NCBI RefSeq assembly: GCF_029028005.1
Contig: NZ_JAOTPO010000009.1
Span: 62,001 to 126,000 of the forward strand
Length of the DNA: 64,000 bases
DNA from: Alkalihalobacterium chitinilyticum
GTDB taxonomy: Bacteria; Bacillota; Bacilli; Bacillales; Bacillaceae_F
Direction: 5' to 3'
A program made the position numbers and the translations under genes. The first letter of the stretch is position 1. Each line of letters begins with the position of its first letter. The notes below the pieces were generated by a model. That model ran no database searches and was not told the origin of the DNA. It saw only the letters and a program-made list of their open reading frames with translations. Of this stretch, positions 51,665 to 60,256 are shown piece by piece.

Positions 51665-51881
51665 GAATTATCATCCTTTTTTCTATAATTTCCAGGTATC
51701 ACCATAAGGATTAGTATATTATACGTTAGAATATTAGTAGTTCGTGACTCCAATTTAACCACTTGCTATAGTGGTAAAGTTGCATTTTCACAAAATTGAA
51801 AGATTTTTGGGCGATATGAGGGCTAGTATTTGTTATACTTGACCGAGAGTTTTACCTTACAGCTCGGAAAGGGGCAACGAG

Positions 51882-52946
51882 ATGAACATATTTTTGACCG
51901 GAGGTACAGGCTTTTTAGGTACCCAACTCATTTTACAGTTGATACAGTCAAAACATAAAGTATATGTGTTGGCACGATCCAAAAAGAAAAGCCAGACGTT
52001 ACTTAATAAAATACCTAATGATTTACATTCTCAGATTGAGGTTATTGAAGGTGACCTTTCAAATAAAGAGTTATCCACTTCTAAAGAGGATCAAAACAAA
52101 TTATTGAACAAGATTGATGTTTTCTATCATATTGCTGCACTATTATCATTTGATTTAAAAAAACAGGATGAACTTCATCAAATAAACTATATTGGGACGC
52201 AAAATACATTAGAGTTTGCTAGAGATATGGGAGTCAAATCCTATTATTATGTGAGTACAGCTTATACTTTAGGAAAAAAAGAGCATGCTGTCGAAACATT
52301 ACATGATTTGAGTGGAAAATTTAATAATGCGTATGAAGAAACGAAATGCAAAGCTGAGCATTTAGTAATGGATTATGGTCAGACGATGAAAGTTGCTATT
52401 TTTAGGCCAGCGATTATAGTAGGTGACTCAAAAACGGGTCAAACGGACTCAGGGTTTGGTTTATATGGCTTTTTGAAGGGACTTGAGATTTTTAAGAAGC
52501 GGATCACTAGAGTTGGATATGAAAAGGGGAAAACATTTAATATCATTGGTAACCCATTTGGTAGTCAAAACTTTGTACCTGTTGACTATGTATGTCATGT
52601 TTTATTAGCGGGTTTGTCGAATGCACAAAATCAGACGATTTATCACATAACAAATCCTAGTCCCCCTGTAAATAATGAGGGGCTGGAGTTAATTCGAAAG
52701 TTACTAGATTTACCTGAAATTCAATTTAGTAACCAAGAAGATATCGTGTTATCTAAGGAAGAAAGGGTATTAAACGATTTCATCTCGAGCTTTTCAGTTT
52801 ATTTCAACCGCGATATTTATTTTGACATTTCGAACACGACACAACTTCTAAATGAAACGAATCACGAAGTGTTGAACATGGATGAGAACATGTTTAAAAC
52901 GATTATCCTCGGATATAAAAAAGAAAAAGAGGTAGTTTCGGTGTAA
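51882..52946 (+). CDS. SDR-family reductase, NAD_binding_4 (thioester reductase-like)
   Basis: 354-residue extended short-chain dehydrogenase. The cofactor motif TGGTGFLG is at the N-terminus. The catalytic Tyr and Lys are in YEETKCKAEHL, and Ser lies in YYVSTAY. The layout and the wording near LFRPAIIVGDSKTGQTDSGFGLYGFLKG recall male-sterility or thioester reductase domains, which reduce fatty acyl thioesters, though many such proteins act on other substrates. It stands upstream of the acyl-CoA ligase operon, separated by a terminator. ATG follows AAAGGGG. Confidence 0.82.
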   Translation: MNIFLTGGTGFLGTQLILQLIQSKHKVYVLARSKKKSQTLLNKIPNDLHSQIEVIEGDLSNKELSTSKEDQNKLLNKIDVFYHIAALLSFDLKKQDELHQINYIGTQNTLEFARDMGVKSYYYVSTAYTLGKKEHAVETLHDLSGKFNNAYEETKCKAEHLVMDYGQTMKVAIFRPAIIVGDSKTGQTDSGFGLYGFLKGLEIFKKRITRVGYEKGKTFNIIGNPFGSQNFVPVDYVCHVLLAGLSNAQNQTIYHITNPSPPVNNEGLELIRKLLDLPEIQFSNQEDIVLSKEERVLNDFISSFSVYFNRDIYFDISNTTQLLNETNHEVLNMDENMFKTIILGYKKEKEVVSV

Positions 52947-53051
52947 TAAGGGATAATGACAAACGAAAATTATTGGGTAAGAAACATCAAGAAACCTTTA
53001 ATATATATACTGGTGTAGAATTAATTAAAATTAAATTCCAAATTGCAATAG

Positions 53052-53078
53052 CTGACTCTTGTTGAAGGGTCAGTTTTT
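53052..53078 (+). terminator. Terminator after the SDR gene
   Basis: CTGACTCTT/AAGGGTCAG stem with GTTG loop, followed by TTTTTATTTT. Confidence 0.85.
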
Positions 53079-53567
53079 ATTTTACCTCATAGTTTAGCTA
53101 GGGAAACAATTTTTACTTTCATTTTTCTTAAAGAAATTGTAATTATAGTGTAATAGAAGTAGTTCTAAAGCGTTATAAGTTTGTATTTTACAATACCATA
53201 CCAGTCTGTTGTAAGGCATAAATAGGTGTTCATGCATTCACTTGTGTTTCTTCTCTTTTATATCTTTTAAGGTAATAAAACAAGTAGATCGTTTTGGAAA
53301 ACTAATTTTTCTGAAAGTTCCTTAAAATTCGTGTGTCAAAATTCGATATACTTCACCATCGAATTTTAACGAAAACACACTTGATATGACAAGGATTAAC
53401 ATACTTTAAACAACTTTTATTAACAAACTAATCGACAACAATTGCTATCGAATGACTTTATTTGTCGACAAACAATTATTTACAAACTTGCCATTAAACT
53501 TAATAATTCTAAGTGTAAAGCTATTACTATAATTTTCGTGTGAAGGGTAATAAGTTATCATCTACTA
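53079..53567. other. Long AT-rich control region before acyl-CoA ligase
   Basis: About 490 bases with no supported gene. It carries TGTCAAA at 53334, ATCGACA at 53431 and the 12-bp palindrome TTTGTCGACAAA at 53461, all Spo0A-box-like. TATAAT is present at 53528 but no matching -35 element was found at the usual distance. Confidence 0.45.
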
Positions 53568-53583
53568 ACTGACCGGTTGGTAT
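53568..53583. promoter_or_regulatory. Candidate TetR-type operator, site 2
   Basis: ACTGACCGGTTGGTAT lies about 36 bp before the acyl-CoA ligase start, in the expected 5' leader. It is nearly the inverted form of site 3 at the pha operon. Confidence 0.6.
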
Positions 53584-53618
53584 TGACGGAAATTGACATT
53601 ATTATAAGGGGGATTAAC

Positions 53619-55253
53619 ATGACAGTGTACAGTGAAAAGCCATGGTTAAAACATTTCGATGAAAAAATTGGAGAAAACGCAAACATCCCAAACATTTCTC
53701 TTACTGATGTCTTAATGAACTCAGTGAAGGAGTTCGGTCCTAAAACGGCCATTACGTTTTATAATAAAACATTTAGTTTTAATGAAGTATATGGTATCTC
53801 TGAAAAATACGCAGCGTCATTACATAGTATTGGGTTTAATAAAGGTGATCGATTAGCGATCATGTTACCAAATACACCTCATTATATTTTTTCATTATTT
53901 AGTGCATCTCGTCTTGGAGGGATTGGTGTTCAAGTCAATCCGATGTATGTTGAAAGAGAGATTGAGCATGTGTTAAAAGACTCTGGCGCAGAGTATATGA
54001 TTGTCTTAGACCTTCTATACCCTCGTGTTAAACAAGTACAAGCAAACACGAACCTTAAACATATTATCGTGGTGAGCTTGCAACAACAAACGACATCTCT
54101 TGCAGAAGGCGATTATTACTTTGATGACTTTTTACAACTGCAAGCAGAGACGCCGCCACAAGTTGAACTTAATCCAGCAGAAGATGTTGCAATGCTTCAA
54201 TATACTGGTGGTACAACGGGAGTTTCAAAAGGAGTTATGTTAACTCACCGTAATTTAATTTCAAACCTTGAACAAATCTATGACTTTATGTTTAGAGCAA
54301 TCGACGTTCCGGACAATCCGAAAATTATGAGTGTCCTTCCAATGTTCCATATTTATGGATTGACGTGTAACGTATTCCTAGGCTTTAAAGCAGGATGCAA
54401 TCAAATCATCTTACCACGCTTTGACGTACAAGAAGTAGTTGAAACTGTGAAGCGCGAAAAGCCTTTCCAATTCTCAGGAGTTCCAACAATGTATGTTGCA
54501 TTAAACAGTCATCCAAACCTAGAGGATTATGGATTTGATCAAGTACCTTATTTCAATAGCGGCGGATCTGCAATGCCGATCGAACAACTTCACTTATTTG
54601 AAAAACGTACAGGTTGTAACTTATGTGAAGGGTTTGGTTTATCTGAAGCATCACCAACGACACATTTCAATCCGCCTTTCCGTGAAAGAGTTGTTGGAAG
54701 TATCGGTATTCCTCTTCCAAGTGTTGAAGCTAAAATTATTCAAGAAACAGAAGATGGAGTCGTTGAAGTTCCAGTAGGAGAAGTTGGTGAGTTGGTTATT
54801 AAAGGTCCACAAGTTATGAAAGGATACTGGGGACGCCCTGACGCTACGGAAGAGGTATTAAAAGATGGTTGGTTATTCACTGGTGATATGGCACGTATGG
54901 ACGAAGAGGGTTACTTCTATATTGTAGACCGTAAGAAAGATATGATCATCGCAAGCGGTTACAACGTTTACCCGCGTGAAATTGAAGAAGTGCTATACCA
55001 GCACGAAGCAGTACAAGAAGTAATCGTAGTTGGAGTTCCAGATGCGTACCGCGGAGAAACAGTAAAAGCATTTGTTACTTTAAAAGATGGAAAAACAGCA
55101 ACAGAAGAGGATATTATTCTATTCACAAAATCACTGTTAGCTCCTTATAAAGTACCAAAGTTTGTTGAGGTCCGCGACGAACTTCCAAAAACAGCAGTAG
55201 GTAAACTACTAAGACGCGCTCTTCGTGATGAGGAAGCAGCTAAAACTCATTAA
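53619..55253 (+). CDS. Long-chain acyl-CoA ligase (AMP-dependent synthetase)
   Basis: 544-residue adenylate-forming enzyme that activates fatty acids or other carboxylates to CoA esters. Signature regions: ATP-binding YTGGTTGVSKG near residues 195-205, GFGLSEASPTTHFNPP, the hinge GDMARMDEEGYFYIVDRKKDMI, and the C-terminal catalytic Lys529 (KTAVGKLLRR). ATG at 53619 has AAGGGGGA upstream; the in-frame extension back to 53577 would cover the operator. It is followed by an SDR and lies two kilobases before the pha operon, so it may supply hydroxyacyl-CoA precursors; this is inference. Confidence 0.92.
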   Translation: MTVYSEKPWLKHFDEKIGENANIPNISLTDVLMNSVKEFGPKTAITFYNKTFSFNEVYGISEKYAASLHSIGFNKGDRLAIMLPNTPHYIFSLFSASRLGGIGVQVNPMYVEREIEHVLKDSGAEYMIVLDLLYPRVKQVQANTNLKHIIVVSLQQQTTSLAEGDYYFDDFLQLQAETPPQVELNPAEDVAMLQYTGGTTGVSKGVMLTHRNLISNLEQIYDFMFRAIDVPDNPKIMSVLPMFHIYGLTCNVFLGFKAGCNQIILPRFDVQEVVETVKREKPFQFSGVPTMYVALNSHPNLEDYGFDQVPYFNSGGSAMPIEQLHLFEKRTGCNLCEGFGLSEASPTTHFNPPFRERVVGSIGIPLPSVEAKIIQETEDGVVEVPVGEVGELVIKGPQVMKGYWGRPDATEEVLKDGWLFTGDMARMDEEGYFYIVDRKKDMIIASGYNVYPREIEEVLYQHEAVQEVIVVGVPDAYRGETVKAFVTLKDGKTATEEDIILFTKSLLAPYKVPKFVEVRDELPKTAVGKLLRRALRDEEAAKTH

Positions 55254-55268
55254 TTTAATCTAAAACAA

Positions 55269-55331
55269 AGGCGCCAAGTTACTTTTAATCAGCTCTAGAA
55301 AAGTGTCTTAGGCCAAAAAGTATTGGCGCCT
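55269..55331 (+). other. Long hairpin between ligase and SDR genes
   Basis: AGGCGCCAA at 55269 pairs with TTGGCGCCT ending at 55331, extended inside by further A/T pairs, with a 28-base loop. No T run follows, so it is more likely a stability or processing element than a terminator. Confidence 0.55.
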
Positions 55332-55370
55332 AAATTATACTAATAATCGAAGCAAATGGAGGAACAAGAA

Positions 55371-56150
55371 ATGGAAATTAAAGAATTATTCGATCTAACT
55401 AATAAAACAGCAATTATTACTGGTGGGGGAAGAGGTTTAGGAGAACAAATTGCTAATGCATATGCTGAAGCAGGTGCAAATATCGTTGTTTGTTCTCGTA
55501 AGCTTGAAGCGTGTCAGGAAGTTAGCGAGAAGTTAAAAGCAAAGGGAGTAAAAGCCATTGCATTACAATGTGATGTTACGAAACAGGAAGATATTGATGC
55601 TGTTGTTGCAACAACACTAACAGAGTTCGGAAGTATTGATATTTTAGTAAATAATAGTGGAGCTTCTTGGGGGGCGCCTGCACTAGAAATGCCTGTTGAA
55701 GCTTGGGATAAAGTAATGGATGTCAATGTAAAAGCAATATTCATGTTCTCTCAAAAAGTAGGAAAAGTAATGGCGGATCAGGGGTCTGGAAAAATCATTA
55801 ATATTGCCTCGATCGCAGGTACTGGCGGCCAAAACCCTGAGGTGATGGATGCGATTGGTTATTCGACAAGTAAAGGTGCCGTAATTACATTTACAAAAGA
55901 TCTTGCTGTAAAGCTTGCTCGTTACAACATTCATGTTAATGCAATTGCACCAGGTTTCTTCCCTACGAAAATGGCAAAAGGGGTACTTGATGAAGCGGGT
56001 GAAAGATTACTAGCTCATACACCTGCAGGACGTTTCGGTTCAGATTATGATATGAAAGGTGCAGCATTATTCTTAGCTTCTAAGGCTTCTGATTATGTGT
56101 ATGGTCATACACTAGTTGTTGATGGAGGAGCTAGTGCAGCTGTTATCTAA
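55371..56150 (+). CDS. SDR-family oxidoreductase (FabG-like)
   Basis: 259-residue classical short-chain dehydrogenase. Motifs: cofactor GGGRGLG, NNSG, catalytic Ser in SIAG, and YSTSKGA with Tyr and Lys. A 3-oxoacyl-ACP/CoA or gluconate-type reductase is plausible. If it acts on acetoacetyl- or 3-ketoacyl-CoA it could serve as the PhaB-type reductase missing from the pha operon. ATG 55371 follows GGAGGAA; an ATG at 55356 overlaps that site. Separated from the ligase by a long hairpin but in the same orientation, likely co-transcribed. Confidence 0.9.
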   Translation: MEIKELFDLTNKTAIITGGGRGLGEQIANAYAEAGANIVVCSRKLEACQEVSEKLKAKGVKAIALQCDVTKQEDIDAVVATTLTEFGSIDILVNNSGASWGAPALEMPVEAWDKVMDVNVKAIFMFSQKVGKVMADQGSGKIINIASIAGTGGQNPEVMDAIGYSTSKGAVITFTKDLAVKLARYNIHVNAIAPGFFPTKMAKGVLDEAGERLLAHTPAGRFGSDYDMKGAALFLASKASDYVYGHTLVVDGGASAAVI

Positions 56151-56151
56151 A

Positions 56152-56196
56152 AGATAAAAAGTGCCCTGTCATATTTTGTCATGGCACTTTTTATCT
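56152..56196. terminator. Bidirectional terminator
   Basis: AGATAAAAAGTGCC/GGCACTTTTTATCT is a perfect 14-bp stem, between converging SDR and hydrolase genes. Confidence 0.92.
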
Positions 56197-56202
56197 ATAA
56201 TC

Positions 56203-57009
56203 TTATTTTTGTGAACCGAGAAATTCTCGCAATTTATTATGCACGAGGTCAGGGGCTTCGGAAGTATAGATATGCCCAGCCCCGGGAATGGTGATAAGTT
56301 CAGCGTTAGGTATTTTATTAGCTAAATTTTGGCCGTTTGGATAAGGAACGAGTACGTCGGCATCACCGTGAAAAACGAGGGTTGGACATTTTATTTGATG
56401 GAGTTCTTCATCTGTATGGTGCCCCAGACATGCTTGTAATTGTAACATATACCCTTGGGCAGACGTTGGGATTTCAATTCGTTTTTTAATATCTTCAGCG
56501 ATAATGTCACGATTTGTCTCAATAAAAGATGAACTGTAAATTAAACGAGCTGCTTCCCAGGCCATTTCCTCAGGAGTAGCTTGAGAGTTAGCTCGAGCCA
56601 TCATCTGCATAGATACTTCCATTGACGGTTGAACATGGTTTGGGCCACCAGCTGTTGTACACCCTAATACGAGGGACTTGACACGTTCAGGGTAGAGCAG
56701 GGTTAAACGCTGGGCGATCATGCCTCCCATCGAGATGCCATAGACATGTGCTGAGTCAACTTCCGCTGCATCTAAAACTGCGCGAGCGTCTTCAGCCATC
56801 AATTCAATGGAATAGGGAGAAGTGGGTGTTTCGCTTTTACCGCAGCCACGGTTATCAAAAATGATAACTTTATAGTGTTTCGCTAACTCAGGTAAAGTCC
56901 GGAACCAAGATAAGGAATTATGAGAGAGTCCCATAATCAACAGTAAAGGTTCACCTTGTCCATGGACTTCGTAATAGATTTCAGCACCATTCGAATTTGT
57001 AGTTGGCAT
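56203..57009 (-). CDS. Alpha/beta hydrolase, first copy near pha genes
   Basis: 268-residue alpha/beta hydrolase. Oxyanion region near LLLIMGLSH, nucleophile Ser93 in GISMGG, Asp in DADVLVPYP and His in GAGHIYT give a full triad. There is no signal peptide. Divergent from the pha operon, so a role in PHA mobilisation or a CoA-ester step is possible, yet sequence alone cannot separate this from esterases such as 3-oxoadipate enol-lactonase. The start ATG follows AAAGGAGGT at about nine bases. Confidence 0.85.
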   Translation of the reverse strand: MPTTNSNGAEIYYEVHGQGEPLLLIMGLSHNSLSWFRTLPELAKHYKVIIFDNRGCGKSETPTSPYSIELMAEDARAVLDAAEVDSAHVYGISMGGMIAQRLTLLYPERVKSLVLGCTTAGGPNHVQPSMEVSMQMMARANSQATPEEMAWEAARLIYSSSFIETNRDIIAEDIKKRIEIPTSAQGYMLQLQACLGHHTDEELHQIKCPTLVFHGDADVLVPYPNGQNLANKIPNAELITIPGAGHIYTSEAPDLVHNKLREFLGSQK

Positions 57010-57301
57010 TGCAACATACCTCCTTTTGAAAAAAATGGATATTTTTATTTAATATTATATGAAAATCATAGGAATACAAGTACTTTTTATTTAGTACTAA
57101 CGTAGACTTGTTCTTTTTTAGTAATAGAATAACCTACTAAAAATCTATATTTATATAACTTATTATGGTAACTAGTTATTTTCATATCTTCTGACTTAAT
57201 AAGAATTTAGTGTCTTTGAGCTAAAATGTAGTTGTTGAGGCTAGTATATTAAAATAAAATAATATTCTTTAGAAAAATTTTAATTTTTTGGAAAATTATA
57301 A

Positions 57302-57330
57302 TTGATAATTTAGAAAATTAGTTATATTAT
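57302..57330 (+). promoter_or_regulatory. Sigma-A-type promoter of the pha operon
   Basis: TTGATA at 57302 and TATTAT at 57325 are separated by 17 bases. The operator-like palindrome starts ten bases after the -10 box, over the likely transcription start. Confidence 0.6.
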
Positions 57331-57339
57331 AAGGTTAAC

Positions 57340-57357
57340 ATACCAACCGGTTAGTAG
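57340..57357. promoter_or_regulatory. Candidate TetR-type operator, site 3
   Basis: ATACCAACCGGTTAGTAG; the reverse complement CTACTAACCGGTTGGTAT resembles site 2. Position over the transcription start suits repression. Confidence 0.62.
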
Positions 57358-57379
57358 TAGATAGGTGAGGCAGAAGAGA

Positions 57380-57814
57380 ATGAGTGACAACAATTTAGAT
57401 CTATACGAACATTACAAGCAACTAGAAGAAGAATGGAACAACGAACTCATCTCTACATTAAATTGTCCCGAATATGTTCGATTGTCTGGAAAAATGCTAG
57501 AAGCACATCTTGATTGTGTACTGGACAGGAGAAAGAACGCGGAAAAATGGTTAAATACAATGAACGTTCCAACAAAAAATGAACTTGCGATGATGGCCAA
57601 CATCATAATAAGGCTGGAGCATAAAACGGATGATTTAGAAGAACGATTGTTCAGCCTACTTCAATCCAATAAGAAGCAAAATCTAATGCTGAAGGAATTG
57701 TTTATTGAACTGAGAAAGATGAAGACACTTCTTGAGAAAGAAGGGACACTTCTACAACCAAAAACAAAGCTAGAATTACTCCAAGATGAATTAAAAGACT
57801 TACTAGCAAACTAA
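57380..57814 (+). CDS. PhaR-like PHA synthase subunit paralogue
   Basis: 144-residue helical protein, first gene of the pha operon. Its layout follows PhaR two genes further on: a Trp-containing N-terminal helix (YEHYKQLEEEWNNELI), a central segment NVPTKNELAMMANIIIRLEHKTDDLEERL that matches NIPTKTDLANVSKLALQTEEKLDLLEEQ in PhaR, and a coiled-coil tail (about half the length). So it is a PhaR/PhaE relative, perhaps a modified subunit or granule protein. ATG 57380 follows AGGTGAGG; the GTG 15 bases upstream overlaps it. Confidence 0.8.
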   Translation: MSDNNLDLYEHYKQLEEEWNNELISTLNCPEYVRLSGKMLEAHLDCVLDRRKNAEKWLNTMNVPTKNELAMMANIIIRLEHKTDDLEERLFSLLQSNKKQNLMLKELFIELRKMKTLLEKEGTLLQPKTKLELLQDELKDLLAN

Positions 57815-57865
57815 TCGTTGCTGTAATTCCTAATAAAAATGAAAGACAAATAAGGAGGAATAACA

Positions 57866-58453
57866 ATGGAACAAGAAAAAGAAACTGTAGAAGTAGAAGA
57901 GAAAGTAACGAGTTTAGACTTACTTTGGAAACAATCATTACAAGAGTTAGATGCTTGGAATGAAAGAGCGAGCCTTCGCGAAGAAGCATTACTTCGCAAT
58001 ACAAAGCGTATCATTGAAAATATGAAAAGAAACCAAAGTAACGCTAAAGAATTACTAGACCAGCTAGTAAAAGAGCAACGCGAGTGGGAAAAAACGGCGC
58101 GTGAAGAACTTTTAACATCAACGACGTCATTACAATATTTATTCCCAATTAAGTCTTATGAAGAGATCAATAAAGTTATGGATAACTTCCAAAGTAAAAC
58201 AACAGAACTATCTAAGTTACAGCTGCGACCTTTCGCTAACGGTGAGCACCTAGATTACTATGTAAAATCGGTGGAACAGTATATCGAGTTCAGAAAGAAA
58301 AGCCGCATTCAATTTCTTGACAACTTAAAGTCAACGTTAAATATCATTCATGAAAATCAAAGAGGAATGATTAACCTTTTCTCAAAACAATTGAAAAACG
58401 TTTTATTTCCTTTTAATAAGTACATCGAACGTTCTAGCGAAGTAAAATCATAA
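57866..58453 (+). CDS. Phasin-like helical protein of pha operon
   Basis: 195-residue soluble, almost all-helical protein. It opens with acidic residues, then LLWKQSLQELDAWNERASLREEALLRNTKRIIENM and further amphipathic helices, ending with NLFSKQLKNVLFPFNKYIERS. No cysteines and no membrane segment. Such helical proteins coat PHA granules (phasins) or help the synthase. Its position between two PhaR-type genes supports a granule role. AAGGAGGA precedes the ATG. The family is not certain. Confidence 0.7.
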   Translation: MEQEKETVEVEEKVTSLDLLWKQSLQELDAWNERASLREEALLRNTKRIIENMKRNQSNAKELLDQLVKEQREWEKTAREELLTSTTSLQYLFPIKSYEEINKVMDNFQSKTTELSKLQLRPFANGEHLDYYVKSVEQYIEFRKKSRIQFLDNLKSTLNIIHENQRGMINLFSKQLKNVLFPFNKYIERSSEVKS

Positions 58454-58483
58454 TCTTAAAAATAAAGAAGGGCGGAGAGGAAT

Positions 58484-59062
58484 ATGTCATCAAACAGATC
58501 ATATGATCCATACGATACTTTTAAAAAATTTAGCGACAGATGGGAAAAACAAATCAACGATATGATTCATTTATGGACGAATAATTCAGAGTTCGTTCGT
58601 TATGCTAAAGTGAATTCAGACGCACATTCTAGATACTTAGAACTTTTACGCAGAAACCAAGAAATGTTAGCTACTCAATTAAACATTCCGACAAAAACGG
58701 ACTTAGCGAACGTTTCTAAGCTGGCACTTCAAACGGAAGAAAAACTAGATCTATTAGAAGAACAAATTTGGAGTTTGTCAGACTCATTCAACAATACTAA
58801 TCAAGAGATTGAAAGTGTAGTAGAAATCTCTCGTGAAGTTGTAAAGGTGACAAAGCAACTGAAAACAGAACTAACTAAAACGAAGAAAGAAGTTTCTGAA
58901 ACAAAAGAACTTAAAGCTGAGTTAGAAGAACTAAAAGCAGAGCTAGCTCAATTGAGCGATATTAAAGAAGAACTTACTTCCCTAAAAGGGCTGTTACAAG
59001 ATAAAAATCAAACTAACGAACAAAAATTAGAACCAGTACTTGTTGGTGAAAACGAAAAGTAA
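58484..59062 (+). CDS. phaR: Class IV PHA synthase subunit PhaR
   Basis: 192-residue regulatory subunit that, with PhaC, forms the active class IV PHA synthase of Bacillus. It has the N-terminal pattern DPYDTFKKFSDRWEKQINDMI, then NIPTKTDLANVSKLALQTEEKLDLLEEQIWSL, and a long C-terminal coiled coil with KELKAELEELKAELAQL repeats. Its place directly before phaC, 22 bases apart, is typical. The C-terminal charged tail (LEPVLVGENEK) is variable in the family. Confidence 0.88.
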   Translation: MSSNRSYDPYDTFKKFSDRWEKQINDMIHLWTNNSEFVRYAKVNSDAHSRYLELLRRNQEMLATQLNIPTKTDLANVSKLALQTEEKLDLLEEQIWSLSDSFNNTNQEIESVVEISREVVKVTKQLKTELTKTKKEVSETKELKAELEELKAELAQLSDIKEELTSLKGLLQDKNQTNEQKLEPVLVGENEK

Positions 59063-59084
59063 TCATTGAAATGGAGGAGCCCAA

Positions 59085-60176
59085 GTGACAACTAAAACAC
59101 GAGAAAGAAACACTGTTCCCTTCCCAACTTTTGATATGGTAAAAGAATGGAAGCGATGGAGTCGTTTCATGAATATTATGACTGAAATGGAGTCTGATCC
59201 GAAAGTAGGTCATACCCCTAGACAAGCTGTATGGAAGAAGAATAAATCTACATTATGGTATTATCCAGCCGTTGAAAAGAAATATGATGTTCCGTTATTT
59301 TTTGTATATTCATTATTCAATAAGCCGTTTATTTTAGATTTAAACCCAGGTTCAAGTATTATTGAAGGTCTTACTAAATTAGGTTATGACGTCTATTTAC
59401 TTGATTGGGGTACACCAGGTTATGAAGATAAGGAGATCAGCTTAGATGATTATATCCTTGATTATCTTCAAAAGGGTGTTCGTCGAGCGTTGCGTCATTC
59501 TGGAGCAGAAGAGATCTCAGTTATCGGTTACTGCCTAGGTGGAACAATTGCTTCTATTTATGCAGCTATTGCTGAAGAACCTATTAAAAACTTAATTGTA
59601 GCCACTGTTCCAATCGATTTCAGTGTACAATCTGCACCAGATAAATGGGTAGAAGGAATGAGAAAAGGCGATTATAACATTGATCGACTGATTGAAGTGT
59701 ATGGCAATATGCCACCAGCATTTGTCAATGCTATGTTCCGTTCGATCTCAGCTCCTGTCTATTTCACGCCATATGTGCAGTTATTGACAAAAGCACATGA
59801 TGAACGATTTGTAGAAAGATGGCGTCGCTTAGATAAGTGGACGAAAGAACATGTACCGTTCACTGGAGAGGCTTTCAAACAACTAGCAAATGATTTAGGT
59901 CGAGACAATAAGCTGGTAAAAGGTGAATTAACGATTCGCGGAAAGAAGGTCGACTTAGCGAATATTAAAGCTGACTTATTAGTCGTTACGTCTAAGTACG
60001 ATCACCTAATTCCAGAGGAACAGAGCCTGCCTATGATGGAGTTAGTTTCTAGTGAGGATAAGACGTATAAGTTAGTTGAAGCTGGCCATGTTTCGTTAGC
60101 ATTATCTGGGAAATTCCCTGTATTACTTGACGAATGGTTAACAGAACGTTCAAATTTAATTGCAAAATCAAAGTAA
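59085..60176 (+). CDS. phaC: PHA synthase, catalytic subunit PhaC (class III/IV)
   Basis: 363-residue enzyme that polymerises (R)-3-hydroxyacyl-CoA into polyhydroxyalkanoate at granule surfaces. The lipase-like box is GYCLGG with nucleophile Cys150. Asp306 (SKYDHLIPE) and His335 (EAGHVSL) complete the triad. The length is typical of class III and IV PhaC, which need a second subunit, here PhaR. The GTG start follows GGAGGAG. No phaA or phaB follows in this operon; precursors may come from the acyl-CoA ligase/SDR genes nearby or elsewhere. Confidence 0.94.
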   Translation: MTTKTRERNTVPFPTFDMVKEWKRWSRFMNIMTEMESDPKVGHTPRQAVWKKNKSTLWYYPAVEKKYDVPLFFVYSLFNKPFILDLNPGSSIIEGLTKLGYDVYLLDWGTPGYEDKEISLDDYILDYLQKGVRRALRHSGAEEISVIGYCLGGTIASIYAAIAEEPIKNLIVATVPIDFSVQSAPDKWVEGMRKGDYNIDRLIEVYGNMPPAFVNAMFRSISAPVYFTPYVQLLTKAHDERFVERWRRLDKWTKEHVPFTGEAFKQLANDLGRDNKLVKGELTIRGKKVDLANIKADLLVVTSKYDHLIPEEQSLPMMELVSSEDKTYKLVEAGHVSLALSGKFPVLLDEWLTERSNLIAKSK

Positions 60177-60203
60177 TATTTGCTTAAATGCTTTAATAGA
60201 ATA

Positions 60204-60236
60204 AATTGTGGGAAGGACATAGCCCCTCCCACAATT
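60204..60236. terminator. Hairpin between phaC and opposing hydrolase gene
   Basis: AATTGTGGGA/TCCCACAATT is a perfect 10-bp stem. It lacks a clear T run, so efficiency is uncertain. Confidence 0.6.
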
Positions 60237-60256
60237 ACATTCATTTTATATAGTGT

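Noticed and set aside
53577-53618. N-terminal extension of the acyl-CoA ligase
   Set aside because: It would cover the operator-like palindrome and lacks a ribosome site, while ATG 53619 has AAGGGGGA.
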